Both the position numbers and the translations under genes were made by a program. This document shows, in pieces, positions 11,850 to 23,045 of a DNA stretch of 64,000 bases. Source of the DNA: Diphasiastrum complanatum (lineage: Eukaryota > Streptophyta > Lycopodiopsida > Lycopodiales > Lycopodiaceae); contig CM055113.1 in the NCBI GenBank assembly GCA_029204225.1, forward strand, positions 21,349,798-21,413,797. The letters run 5' to 3'. Below the pieces are notes generated by a model. It did not search any database, was not told the origin of the DNA, and was given only the letters and a program-made list of their open reading frames with translations. Positions within the stretch are counted from its first letter, which is position 1; each line of letters opens with the position of its first letter.

Positions 11850-13060
11850 AATGAACGAGGATCATAAATATCACAAGACCTAGGTAGCCAAAAACATGGG
11901 CCCTAAAAAAAGCTTTTTGAGTATTGAGAAGAAAGAATGTGAAATTGATGTGAACATCTCAGAAACCACACATTGAAGCAAATTCAGCACCCAACGATGG
12001 CTGGTCAACAAAGAGCTATCACGTAAGAAACCCTAAGTAGCCAAAAAACACGAGCCAGACACAAAAGTTTGAAAGATTAAACTAACACGAAAAAAGTGCG
12101 CAATACTCAAAAAGAAATTATTGAAGCGAATCCAACCAGTCTTAGGACCCACAGATAGCAACCATAGGCAGCCAAAAACACAATCCAGCATAAAAACTTG
12201 AAACTGAACAAAACTAAAGTATCGATGAGGATAGAAACTGCACATTCAAACGATTCCAACCAGCTTCAGCAGAGCGTCCAACCATGGCCGCTAGTCAATG
12301 AACAAAGATCCGAAAATGAACCGTAGATAGCAGTATATACAATTTTGAAAGATTTACCAAAAACAAAGTGAAACTAATGAGAAAATCTCATAAACTACAC
12401 ATTCAAGCAGACTTGACAGATCATCCAACCATGATCTTTGATCAGTGAACAAAGATCCCACAAATAGTAAACCCTACGTAGCCATAGGTAAAATTTTGAA
12501 AGATCCCGCAAAAATAAAGTGAAACAGACGACAACATCTCAGAAGCTACACAATAAAGCAAATTCAACCAACTTCAGCAGAGCATCCAACCATGACTGCT
12601 GGACAGTGAACAAAGATTTCACAAACAGCAAACCCTGGGGCCATAGATAGAATTTTGAAAGATTTACCAAAAACAAAGAGAAACTGACGAGAAAATCTCA
12701 GAAACTATATAATCCAGCAAATTTAAGCAGCTTCAGCAGAGCATCCAACCCTGACTGCTCGTCAGTGAGAAAAGATCCGACAAATAGCAAACCCTAGGTA
12801 GCCATAGATAAAATTTTGAATGACTTACCAAAAACGAAGTGAAACCGACACGAAAATCTCAGACACTACACAATCAAACAAATTCAAGCAGCTTCAGCAG
12901 AGCATCCAACCATAGCTGCAGGAAAGTGAACAAAGACCCCACAAACAGCAAACACTAGGTACCCATAGATCAAATTTTGAAGGATTGAGCAAAAACAAAG
13001 TGGAATTGATGAGAAAATCTCAGAAACCAAGCACATAAAAAGCAAATCCAACCAGTTTCA
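11850..13060. repeat. Tandem array of ~145-161-bp units in a probable first intron
   Basis: About eight imperfect units. The landmark agcatccaac occurs at 12420 (as atcatccaac), 12581, 12740 and 12901, giving periods of 161, 159 and 161 bp; related landmarks lie at 11986, 12273 and 13058. Most units also carry cttcagcagag, aaaattttgaaagat and an AAACCCTA-type motif. The array sits between a donor-bearing 5' exon (13128) and the acceptor at about 11655 of the small minus-strand gene, so it fills that intron. Spacers are not uniform or unique, so it is not a CRISPR. Confidence 0.85.
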
Positions 13061-13127
13061 GCACACCATACCAGGCTTGCATGATTCTATAAGCCTCCTG
13101 ATATCAGAAAAACAGAAAGCAATTTAC

Positions 13128-13456
13128 CTTCTTCCTTGGAGGGGATGAATGAATGAAGATGAAGGGAGAGAGAAAGAGAGAAGAGGGGGGAACGCCATCG
13201 CTTGCAAACCTTAATGACACGCTTCATCCGTTTGGATGCCGTCCACGTGTCCGAATGCCACATGTCGCCTGCTGAACGGTGGCTGCAACAGACGTGGCAA
13301 AATCACATGTCCTACGTGGCCGACGCAAGGCCTCAACGGTGACCTACGATAACCGGTCACCCAAACTCTGTCACGCATGGGAAAAATACCGTTACAATCG
13401 GTTATCTGCCGGTTGCCATAACCTACTCCCAAAGCAAGCATATGCCCCCTAAGCAA
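13128..13456 (-). promoter_or_regulatory. Probable promoter and 5' exon of the small minus-strand gene
   Basis: On the minus strand a pyrimidine-rich leader (13190-13140) ends in a donor reading AAG|GTAAAT at 13128/13127. An ATG at 13198 opens a frame that, after splicing to the 11655 acceptor, reaches a stop and does not join the main frame, so it would act as an upstream ORF. Upstream, 13210-13330 has several ACGT-core sites (cacgtgtcc, cagacgtgg, tacgtggcc) of the kind bound by bZIP/bHLH factors. No clear TATA box was seen. This is inferred from layout. Confidence 0.4.
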
Positions 13457-13689
13457 GCTTTAAGTATTGGGTAGAGGCTTGGGGACAGACCTAGGGCTTT
13501 TTACAAGTTTGAGGGCATGTGGACTCAAGCTCTTCAATTCATTTCAACTAGTCTTACTTGCGCGAAATTTTGGTATTATTAACCCATGAGAACATAGAGA
13601 ATCAAACTTGGGTGGTCGGCAAGCTCAACTCAAACATGATACACCGACTCACCACATGGGGGAAGATTACCTCCAAGGAATGAGTGGGT

Positions 13690-13800
13690 GCTCATCTACA
13701 AGAAATCAACCTAAGATTATTTGGGGGATGCGCTTACGTGCACAAGCCAATCAATTTTCTTTTGATTAAAAAGCTCACCGAAAACAATATTTCATGTGCA
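13690..13800 (+). pseudogene. Tiny copia integrase C-terminal remnant
   Basis: The frame reads LRLFGGCAYVHKP, matching the conserved copia integrase region that links to the RT (LRVFGC.AYVH). Nothing recognisable follows on either side, so this is an isolated fragment. Confidence 0.5.
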
Positions 13801-14019
13801 CTTGGAGGTAAGAGATCTTGTAAGGCATTAGAGGAGTTTCAAATTCGAAAAATATCTTATAAGGAATGCCACATAGAATAAGAAAAAAAGTTTAAATAAA
13901 AAAAAAAACAATATTGTCCATTTGCTTGCCCACACCACTCCTGTTGTGAAGCTACCTTTACAAGCTTTACTTCCGGCTGGCGCCAGCAGCTTCCCTGCTG
14001 CTCCCGGCGTCACTGTGAC

Positions 14020-15060
14020 CAGAATTCAGCCAGCGCCAAGTTCCTATGGCTGAAAATCTCTGATCGGTTCTAGCGAAGTCCAGAGAGCTCAGATCGATGT
14101 GCAATCACCTCACACGATCTAGGCATGAATAAAGGAAGCATGGGGATCAATAAATTCTAGAGAGAGAAAATCATAGAGAAAGAAAACGTGCTTTACCAGC
14201 CTGGGTAGAGTACTTGGTATGAGGGGAGGTGGCGAATCCCACCAATACTATAGGGGAGTGCGGGTTGCGACTCAGGGCGAGCTCCAACCAAGTCTCAGCC
14301 TCCCTTGCTGGAATGTTGTCCTGGCACTCGCCTTGGCATGCCAGTAGGGTCGGTCACACACTTGAAATGTAACATTCTCAGATTTATCAATAAAGTGGGA
14401 TTTTTCTCAAACTGACTCTGATTACCTTCTGGGTTTCAGTGTTCGGTAAAAGCGCCAGTTGTAAGGCCGCTTCAAACTTTTTAATTTGGCACATAGCTGA
14501 GGGTCGTATCCCGGGATGCCAGCGGTATGCCGTCGGGACCATTCGGTCCGTGGCGCCAACGGTATGTTGTCGGGACCATTTGGTCCAGGAACTGGTTGTC
14601 TCCATATCTGTCGCGGCTTGTGGTTCTGAGTGTTCCTTGCATGAACGTGAATGGGTTAAGCTCTTGGGGAACGGGCTCTAACCTGTCGGCTGAGTTGGAT
14701 GGCTTGCTTGGGTGGAAGTTACCTGTTTATGGTTGTCCAGTCTGGCGTGGCGCCAAGTTGGCTTCCAACACTCGTGACGGAGCTTTCAGTTGGTTAAGTG
14801 TGATGTAAGTCAGACCGCTTGCTTGGAATGGATGTTACTTGTTTGTAACGAAGCTTCGAGTTAAGTTTGATGTATGTCGGGCGGCTGGCGCAGAGGGAAG
14901 TCACCCACATCGGGACCCCCGATCTGGCATGGCGCCAGGTTGGATCTCAATGTTGGTTTCGGAACTTCAAGTTGGTTAAGTCTGATCTTTGTTGGCGAGT
15001 TGGTTGCTTGTATGTCAAGTGGGTTTGGATGGCAAGAGTTGGAGGCTGAGAAGCTAAGTC
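14020..15060. repeat. GC-richer unclassified repeat with decayed tandem units
   Basis: Base composition is higher in G+C than the neighbours. Two adjacent imperfect units near 14520-14585 share a cgggaccat core with tggcgcca between them. From 14690 to 15040 three imperfect units each hold a variant of gttggttaagtctgat and two hold ctggcatggcgccaggttgg-like sequence. Short frames here have no family resemblance. An old LTR is possible. Confidence 0.4.
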
Positions 15061-15870
15061 GTGGTTTCTGGCTCCCTTTGGGATGCCTGCGCTACAACTC
15101 CTGAAGCCTACACCACTCCCAATGGCATAACCATCTCGTATACAGTTATGATTAAGCAAACCAACTGTTGTTATGGCTCAATTTTGTCTAGGCTACTTAC
15201 ATGGATATGTGTGCAATGGTTTATAAGAATATTGTGAAAGATCGCAACAATATAGAAATACATTTTCAATGCAAAGGATTTAGTTATTGGAAAGTCAAAT
15301 AAGATGTATATCTTCTCACTATCATGAGAATGTGTGTCATAGAAAAGTTGTTGCAAGGAAATGCAGATCTTTGAACAAATCATGAGTCATTAAAAAAAGT
15401 TATCTAAGATATTAGAATAGACTCTAAGCAAATGCAAGTAATATTGCATTCCATTCATTCTAAGAACTTGCAGTTATCGAAAGATGTGGAAGTGTTAACA
15501 AAGAAGGCTAAAAATAATAAACGAATGCGACACACTTGCAAGGAAATTCAAAATCTCTCAAAATGACGTTATCGAAATGGAAGGATTCATGCGTTCAAGT
15601 AAGTACTTTGAAATTTCTATCGTCTAATTAATTGAATCTGTTTATTTGTAACAAGTTTAAATTGTTTTATAATTTGTTTCGTTTCCATGGAAGTCTGCAT
15701 TGGTTGTAGATCAAAATATAAGAGATAGTGCCTTAATCAGAAAGACATCGTTATATGTTGACAAGTAAATCCATTGAATTCATGTTGATGAATAACAAAC
15801 ATTCTCGTATAAAGTCTAGAATTACAGAGGGCTTGATGATGGACATCCAAATTTTAGATAAAACTATAGT
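15061..15870. other. No recognisable feature
   Basis: AT-rich DNA without a supportable gene, RNA or repeat. Confidence 0.3.
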
Positions 15871-15926
15871 CTAGGGTGCTTCTGATTCTGTCGGGATAAG
15901 TAGGGAAACAATTGTACAATTTTCAA

Positions 15927-15961
15927 ACTTATCAAGTGCTTGGCTTAAGCACTTGATAAGT
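15927..15961. repeat. Perfect 15-bp inverted repeat with 5-base loop
   Basis: ACTTATCAAGTGCTT (15927-15941) and its exact reverse complement (15947-15961) are separated by ggctt. Just after, tgtttggcttaa repeats part of the arm and loop. It lies at the presumed gag start of gypsy-A. It could fold as a hairpin in RNA or DNA. Confidence 0.85.
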
Positions 15962-17779
15962 GTTTGGCTTAACGACTGGCAAATTTGCATATATGTAGGC
16001 ATTGGTACCCGACCATCGAGGACTTCATTTGCGTTATCATCTGCCATATTGATTACCTGAAACAATAATTTAGCTTAATTAGTCGAGATCCAATCATCAA
16101 CCAACAAGTGAAATGTTCAGAACCTTCATAAGAGGCCAAAATTATTCAGCAAGGTCTTTCACTTATTTAAGGAAATTTTGTTTAATCAATATCAGACTGA
16201 TTTAAACAACTACAACTTTTAGGACCAAAACTAAAAAGTTATGAAAAACTGGGATTTTCAAAAACCGTTCGAAATGGACCAACTGTGAAAATCGATTAAG
16301 AAGATTGATCCAACAATTCACAGATACTGTCACATATCAAAAACATTTCAAAACATCCTGTATGCAACCAATTTCAAAAAAAATGAAAAATTTCTGTAAA
16401 TAGACTAGCCACTAGGAAATCTGCTTTTTGATCTAGAATTTCAAAAATAGCTTCATGCAAGAAATCTATTGATCAAACTACTGATTACGCATGCAACATG
16501 CATCCAAGCATTCCTACAGGTCTATTCATACATTTCCATCATCAGACAAGCACTACATTGAGTTACAAGCATGCATGCATCAGAACAATTGCCATTTTTA
16601 GTTCAAAAATTGCCAAACTTCAGACGGCCATAACTTTCTCACAGGACACCAAATTGGTCGCTGTAAAGCACGATACGGAGGGAGAGTGGATCTACAAGGC
16701 ACTTGCCACATCACTCTGTCACATAGGCTTCACACGTGCGAGCTATAAATGGCCAAAAATCATATAGTAGGGCGCACTTTAGGAAGGTGATATTATAAAA
16801 AATTGCACTCCAGCCCAATAAGCACCCAATCAGAGGCTACAAGCACTCTACTAAGGTTCATTATAGAGGCATAGAAGCTTCTAACAGGTCCAGCAAGCAA
16901 TCATAAGCTCAGATCATGCAAAAAATGCATTTTTGGCCTCCTTCAACAAGCAAAACTTCAATATGATGGTGTCTAATGCTCACCTATCCAAATTGGATGC
17001 ATGATGGCTCAAATCAGAGGCAATCCATCATATCTTTAATCTTGTAATGATAACCAACAGGTTCAGACCCCCATTTAAAAGGTATTCATGCCCAAAAATC
17101 ACCAAAGATACACTATTTTTTTGATGTTTTGAGCCCCCTAATGGTGTCCAATCCTAACCAAACTTCATGACAGCCCTGGGACAGATTCATTACACCTGTG
17201 AAAATGTGCTTACCAACTATTGGCTAAGAATTTTGAGATCTACCACAAAATTAGTCCAAAAATCATCAAAAAATATGTTTTTTGACCAATTTTGACCAAA
17301 ATTCCTAATTTCTATAAATCCATTGCATTCAAGCACTAAAAGTTCCGATTTTAGTCAAATATGGATTCTATAGCCCATTTATCGTCCCAAAACCCCAATT
17401 TTTGGCCCAAAATTACTATCTAAACATCCTTTTGACTATTCAAACATCATGCAATCATTATATCCCATCATTAATGACTGTAAAACAGTAAGTACAAATT
17501 GGAAAATGTACTACACCAATAGGTATGACCAATTTCAAGCAAAAAACTTCAATTCTAGGTGAAATTTCACTAAAATCATAAAAAATCCTATGATTTTTGT
17601 CAAAATTTATGGAGCAAATCCACAATTATGATCTTTAGGCTAAAAGTACACCAAGGATCTGAGAAGTCACCTACTTGAAATTGAATTCCACCACCTAAAA
17701 GAATAAGCAAAGAGACACACCAAACAAGCTGCAAAAGTCCAAGATCCTCAAGCCCCACCTCCTGGTTGATGTGAACCTT

Positions 17780-17791
17780 GCTCTGATACCA
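17780..17791 (-). other. Primer-binding site of gypsy-A
   Basis: On the minus strand TGGTATCAGAGC, complementary to the 3' end of plant initiator tRNA-Met, the common primer for plant LTR elements. One base separates it from the LTR end. Confidence 0.85.
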
Positions 17792-17996
17792 CTATAACGA
17801 TCGCCAAGTGAAGATCTTCAAGAATCCTATCACATGCAAACCAAAAGGACACCTGTGGAGCATGAACCACCCAACCAATATGGAGAGGCTAGTCAATACC
17901 CTAACCAATCCACCCCCAAGCCACAATGAAGAACACAAGAGAGGAGAGGAGAAACTGGCTCAAGAGACTGAATTCCCAATAGGGAGATGGGCGAGT

Positions 17997-18818
17997 TGTT
18001 AAAAATATCACCTCCAACTTGATGTACTTTGTAGATCTTAAGATAATTGACTTTATAGGATCTCACACGTGTGGAGTCTATTCCCACGTGTGAAAGAATG
18101 TACATAAGTCACTTTTATAAAGTTAGATTGATTTTAGCTAGATCTACACTAGTGTGAAATTGACCTTTGAGTAGAATCTTGAAATTGGTCAAATTGGTCA
18201 AAAATGAGTTATTACTCACACATGTCAAAATACCATTCACACATGTGGATAAGCTTCTAGATGATAAGATAAGAAGATTCTTTTAGATCCTATTGTATAG
18301 GGAATATTCCTATAAATGTGGATGACTAGCTTTTTGTTTTTAGCCAAAGAGAATAGTCAACTTTGTGAAATGAGCACATATGGCTCCCATTGGTGGATCT
18401 GGATGATTAGGCACTCTTCACACGTGTGAAGGCTTGCTGGACAGTACACAGCTCGTGGATGTACTTGATCTAAAAAGGGATCAACCAAATCAATGAGAAG
18501 TTGATGTGACATTGGCAATTTCTAGTCTTGCTTATATTTTCCACATTTGTCTTGTGTTTTTGTGATTGAAATGCATTTCTAAGCTTGAGTACTTTACACT
18601 CTGTAAATAGGCCGTACATGTACTGTTCTCCACACGTGTGAGGCCACTCATCCAAGTTTTTAATCATTTGATCCATTGCTCTTGCTTAAATCATAGTGTA
18701 AAGCAACTAGATCAAGATCTAACACCTAGAACTTGATAGATCTTTAGATTAAGCAATCAATAACTCTTAATGATTGATAAGTACAATCATAATTGTCCTT
18801 TTTCTCTGAAAATTGACA
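17997..18818 (+). repeat. 5' LTR of copia-2, with four CACGTG palindromes
   Basis: CACGTG cores are at 18066, 18085, 18421 and 18633; the third lies in the 14-bp perfect palindrome TTCACACGTGTGAA. Related CACATGT sites lie between them. G-boxes bind bHLH and bZIP factors in plants, so this may be a promoter array of the LTR U3 region. That role is inferred from sequence only. Confidence 0.9.
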
Positions 18819-19411
18819 TGGTATCAGAGCCAATTCTAAGAGTGATCTAAATGATTAATAGTTCTTGTGAAATCATAGACAATGTGTTGTTTTTGAGTTG
18901 TACTTGAGAGGGCGAGTTCAAGGAGAGAGGTATCATCATTATTTCTGGTCAAGATTGATTTGTGGGCTGCTGAAGTACTGTCCACATGTGTGAAACCATA
19001 CAACAACCTTTAAATTAATTTCCTCCAATGTTTTTGACCCAAAACTGTGCATATTAGTCCAAAATTCAAGGTTTTTGGTGCATTGTCTAGATCTAGGTTC
19101 AATCTATTGAATGCTAATGATCAAATAGGGATTTAAATCATTGAAGCAATTCATTTTGAAGCATTAGGTCAGATCTATAAGGCTGATTTGTTCAGATCTT
19201 AAGTGTGTGTGAAATGTCAAACAAAATTATCCTACAATCAATTTTTTGGAGGAGTGATTTGCTAGGATAATTGAAGTAGATCTATTATACCATCATCCAA
19301 GTGAATTAGGATTAATTGGGCTAAGATTAGAAGCTTCTTGGAAGCTAGAAATCTATCTTAGATCATTCTTTATCAAGAGATCTTTGTGCATCTCATAGGC
19401 TTTCATTCACA

Positions 19412-19740
19412 ATGTCATCCATGGGTGGATATATGCTAGAATCTAGTGAGAAACTAACTTCCACAAACTATTCCATTTGGAACGTGAGGATGGAATCACT
19501 ACTTGCGGTTCATGACCTCTTTGATATTGTTTTAGGAGTTGAGGAAGAGCCTCAAGCTGCTTAAGAACAACTAAAATACAAGAAGAGGGTTAGATTAGCC
19601 CTACATTGCTTAAAGTTAAATGTAAGCAATGACCTCTTGAAGGAGGTGGCTTCTTGTACCTCATCAAAAGAGGCTTGAGATTCACTAAAGAACATTTATG
19701 AATCCAATAACAGTTCAAGAGTACTTATGCTAAGAAACTT
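19412..19740 (+). pseudogene. copia-2 gag N-terminal remnant
   Basis: From ATG 19412 the frame reads 50 codons, including NYSIWNVRMESLLAVHDLFD, then meets a stop at 19562. The gag pattern continues beyond it (LALHCLKLNVSNDLLKEV and SSRVLMLRN) with a second stop in the middle. This is the copia gag type that opens with a Y..W..RME motif. It is close to the gag at 57523-57173. Gag would form the particle shell; this copy is broken. Confidence 0.8.
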
Positions 19741-19784
19741 GATCTTGCAAAGCATGAGGGGAAGTGGAGAAAATGGACAAGGAT

Positions 19785-19915
19785 ATGTCCTAAGGATAAA
19801 ACATCCGAGTGCATAGCCGATATCTTAATCAAACCTTTGGCTAAAGATTCATTCTTCAAGTTAAGAGATGCTCTTGGAGTTGTAGATAGATGTACATTAG
19901 ACTTGTCAAGTTAGA
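19785..19915 (+). pseudogene. copia-2 RNase H C-terminal tail
   Basis: The frame reads KTSECIADILIKPLAKDSFF followed by FKLRDALGVVD, the last part of copia pol (ADIFTKPL box). Protease, integrase and RT are missing; the gag fragment joins this tail near 19750. Confidence 0.8.
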
Positions 19916-19925
19916 AGTGGAGAGG

Positions 19926-20767
19926 AGTTAAAAATATCACTTCCAACTTGATGTACTTTGTAGATCTTAAGATAATTGATCTTGATAGGATCTCACACGT
20001 GTGGAGTCTATTCCCACGTGTGAAAGAATGTACATAAGTCACTTTTATAAAGTTAGATTGATTTTAGCTAGATCTACACTAGTGTGAAATTGACCTTTGA
20101 ATAGAATCTTGAAATTGGTCAAACTTTATGTAAATAGATTGGACTTCCATGTGAATGAGTTATTACTCACACATGTCAAGATACCATTCACACGTGTGGA
20201 TAAGCTTCTAGATGATAAGATAAGAAGATTCCATTAGATCCTATTTTATAGAGAATATTCCTATAAATGTGGAAGACTAGCTTTTTGTTTTCTAGCCAAA
20301 GAGAATAGTCAACTTTGTGAAATGAGCACATATGGCTCCCATTGGTGGATCTGGATGATTAGGCACTCTTCACACATGTGAAGGCTTGCTGGACAGTACG
20401 CAGCTCGTGGATGTATTTGATCTATAAAGGGATCAACCAAATCAATGAGAAGTTGATGTGACATTGGCAATTTCTAGTCTTGCTTGTATTTTCCACATTT
20501 GTCTTGTGTTTTTGTGATTGAAATGTTCTAAGCTTGAGTACTTTACGCTCTGTAAACAGGCCACACAAGTACTGTCCTCCACACATGCAAGGCCACTCAT
20601 CCAAGTTTTTAATCATTTGATCCATTGCTCTTGCTTAAATCATAGTGTAAAGCATCTAGATCAAGATCTAACACCTAGAACTTGATAAATCTTTGGATTA
20701 AGCAATCAATAACTCTTAATGATTGATAAGTACAATCATAATTGTCCTTTTTCTCTGAAAATTGACA
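19926..20767 (+). repeat. 3' LTR of copia-2
   Basis: Near-identical to 17997-18818. Its first dinucleotide is AG where the 5' LTR has TG. Some CACGTG sites are preserved (near 19997 and 20016) while others have decayed to CACATG. Confidence 0.9.
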
Positions 20768-21052
20768 CAAGTTTCCGTAGGATATATTCTCTTCAAGAGG
20801 AGAGAATATTTTCCTTAGGATCCCCATGCAACCTATATTGAGCTATTGACCTCCTATTCTTGCATTAAAGCGGTCATTCACCATGCATGTGCTCCTATGT
20901 CCAATTATAGGTCTGGGCCCTCATATGATTATTAATTACTTGAAACAACCACGTCCGGAATGATGTAGCATAACTAATAACCACATACAACTGGAGTGAC
21001 CGGCTATCCACGTCACGAATTATTCTGATTTTCTTATACATGACATGGACAT

Positions 21053-22080
<1,028 letters not shown>

Positions 22081-22084
22081 AGAA

Positions 22085-23045
22085 AAAGCAGTGTCATCTT
22101 TTTTGCTTTCGCCTGTCAAGAATTATGAGTAAATATGCAGAGTCGCATTTTTTGCATTTTTTCAAAGTGCCTCAAATGTTAATGAAATGACTTTGGCAAA
22201 GTGTGGAGTTACCCTAAAATGAAGGAAATGAGATTTTAGGACATTGTCGGGTTTTTCGCAAAAAACCGATACTGTCGCCTTTTTGCGACACTGTCACCTG
22301 TGGCAATTTACGTTCATTTCTGTAGAGTGACAATTTCGGTTCATTTATGCAGACAGACTGTTTACGGCCAATTTCCACCGCTTATCAGCAAGCAAATTCT
22401 GAGAAGGACTGGATGGATGCCAGCGGATTCCAGCCAACTGGCAATCGCATTTGAAGACCTAATTACTTAGTATAAATCAGTTGTTCATACATCTCATTAT
22501 CATTGTTCAAGATCTGAAATGTTACTGTGAATTGTGAAGGGGCTACGTGTTATTACACGACGCTTTATGCGCTCTTATCAAGCAGATTGTTCACAATTAG
22601 AAAGTATTGTAGTTAGCTCTCTATCAAGCTTTCAAGCTTGAACTCTCTTGAGCATTCTAGCTCAGTCTTTAGAGATTTATGTTAGAGTTGCTACTGCGCT
22701 ACTGGTTATCGGCAGAGCTGCCTATTATCAGACTTATTTTCAATTACTCAGAGACAACTTAGAGTGCGCGGTTTCTATCCGCTATTGTCTTGCACTCATT
22801 AGCATCTAACTTTGTTTTTCTGAATCAATACTATTTCTTATTGCGTTCAGTTTATGTCAGAATGCATTCATCTTTGTATTGCTTTTGTAACTGGTAGAAA
22901 TTGTTTGAGAATTCAATACTTTATGTTTGGCTACATAATCACTTAATATCTAGCGAAAGTTAGTTGCTAAAGATTGGACGTGATTTCTATCAATACTGTT
23001 TTGTTCAATTTGATAGGCGTAGTCATGCATTGGAAGTAGGAAAAG
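22085..23045 (+). mobile_element. LTR-family L copy 1, 5'-truncated
   Basis: This follows the solo LTR at 44851-46044 from its GTGTCGCATTTTT-type motif region to the gcgtagtcatgcat landmark (about 23020-23035), so roughly the first 200 bp are missing. Shared landmarks include ggcaaagtgtgg, accgcttatcagcaa, agcattctagctcag and ttggctacataatcactt. No coding sequence. The right end is approximate. Confidence 0.8.

Larger units (their letters stand above)
17997..20767 (+). mobile_element. copia-2: short copia element with both LTRs, nested in the gypsy-A LTR
   Basis: The 5' LTR (17997-18818, 822 bp) begins TGTTAAAAATATC and ends AAAATTGACA, directly followed by the primer-binding site TGGTATCAGAGC (18819). 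The 3' LTR is 19926-20767 (842 bp), starts AGTTAAAAATATC and follows a purine run (aagtggagagg). Target duplications are CGAGT (17992-17996) and CAAGT (20768-20772), with one mismatch. The internal part is only 1107 bp: a gag start and a terminal RNase H piece fused together. It cannot encode its own movement. The LTRs differ by scattered substitutions and an indel of about 20 bp near 20125, so the insertion is not recent. Confidence 0.93.
15871..21045 (-). mobile_element. gypsy-A: 5' LTR, primer-binding site and leader, split by a copia insertion
   Basis: Read on the minus strand: an LTR from TGTCATGTATAAG (21045) down to 20768, interrupted by copia-2 (17997-20767 plus one duplicate), then continuing 17996-17793 and ending GATCGTTATA; one base later comes TGGTATCAGAGC (17791-17780), a primer-binding site for initiator tRNA-Met; then about 1.9 kb of leader down to about 15.9 kb. 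The LTR matches, in inverted orientation, the 3' LTR of gypsy-B (47190-47658), which lacks the copia insertion. The leader resembles that at 47830-48146. A frame at 16065-15871 (MADDNANEVLDG) sits where gag should start but is too short to judge. No pol domain is present. Confidence 0.82.

Noticed and set aside
11850-13060. CRISPR-like array
   Set aside because: Units are long (145-161 bp), imperfect throughout and have no constant repeat with unique spacers; plant genome context.
13128-13198. Protein start MAFPPLL at the 5' exon of the minus-strand gene
   Set aside because: After the predicted splice its frame stops and does not enter the NPF-containing exon; treated as an upstream ORF.
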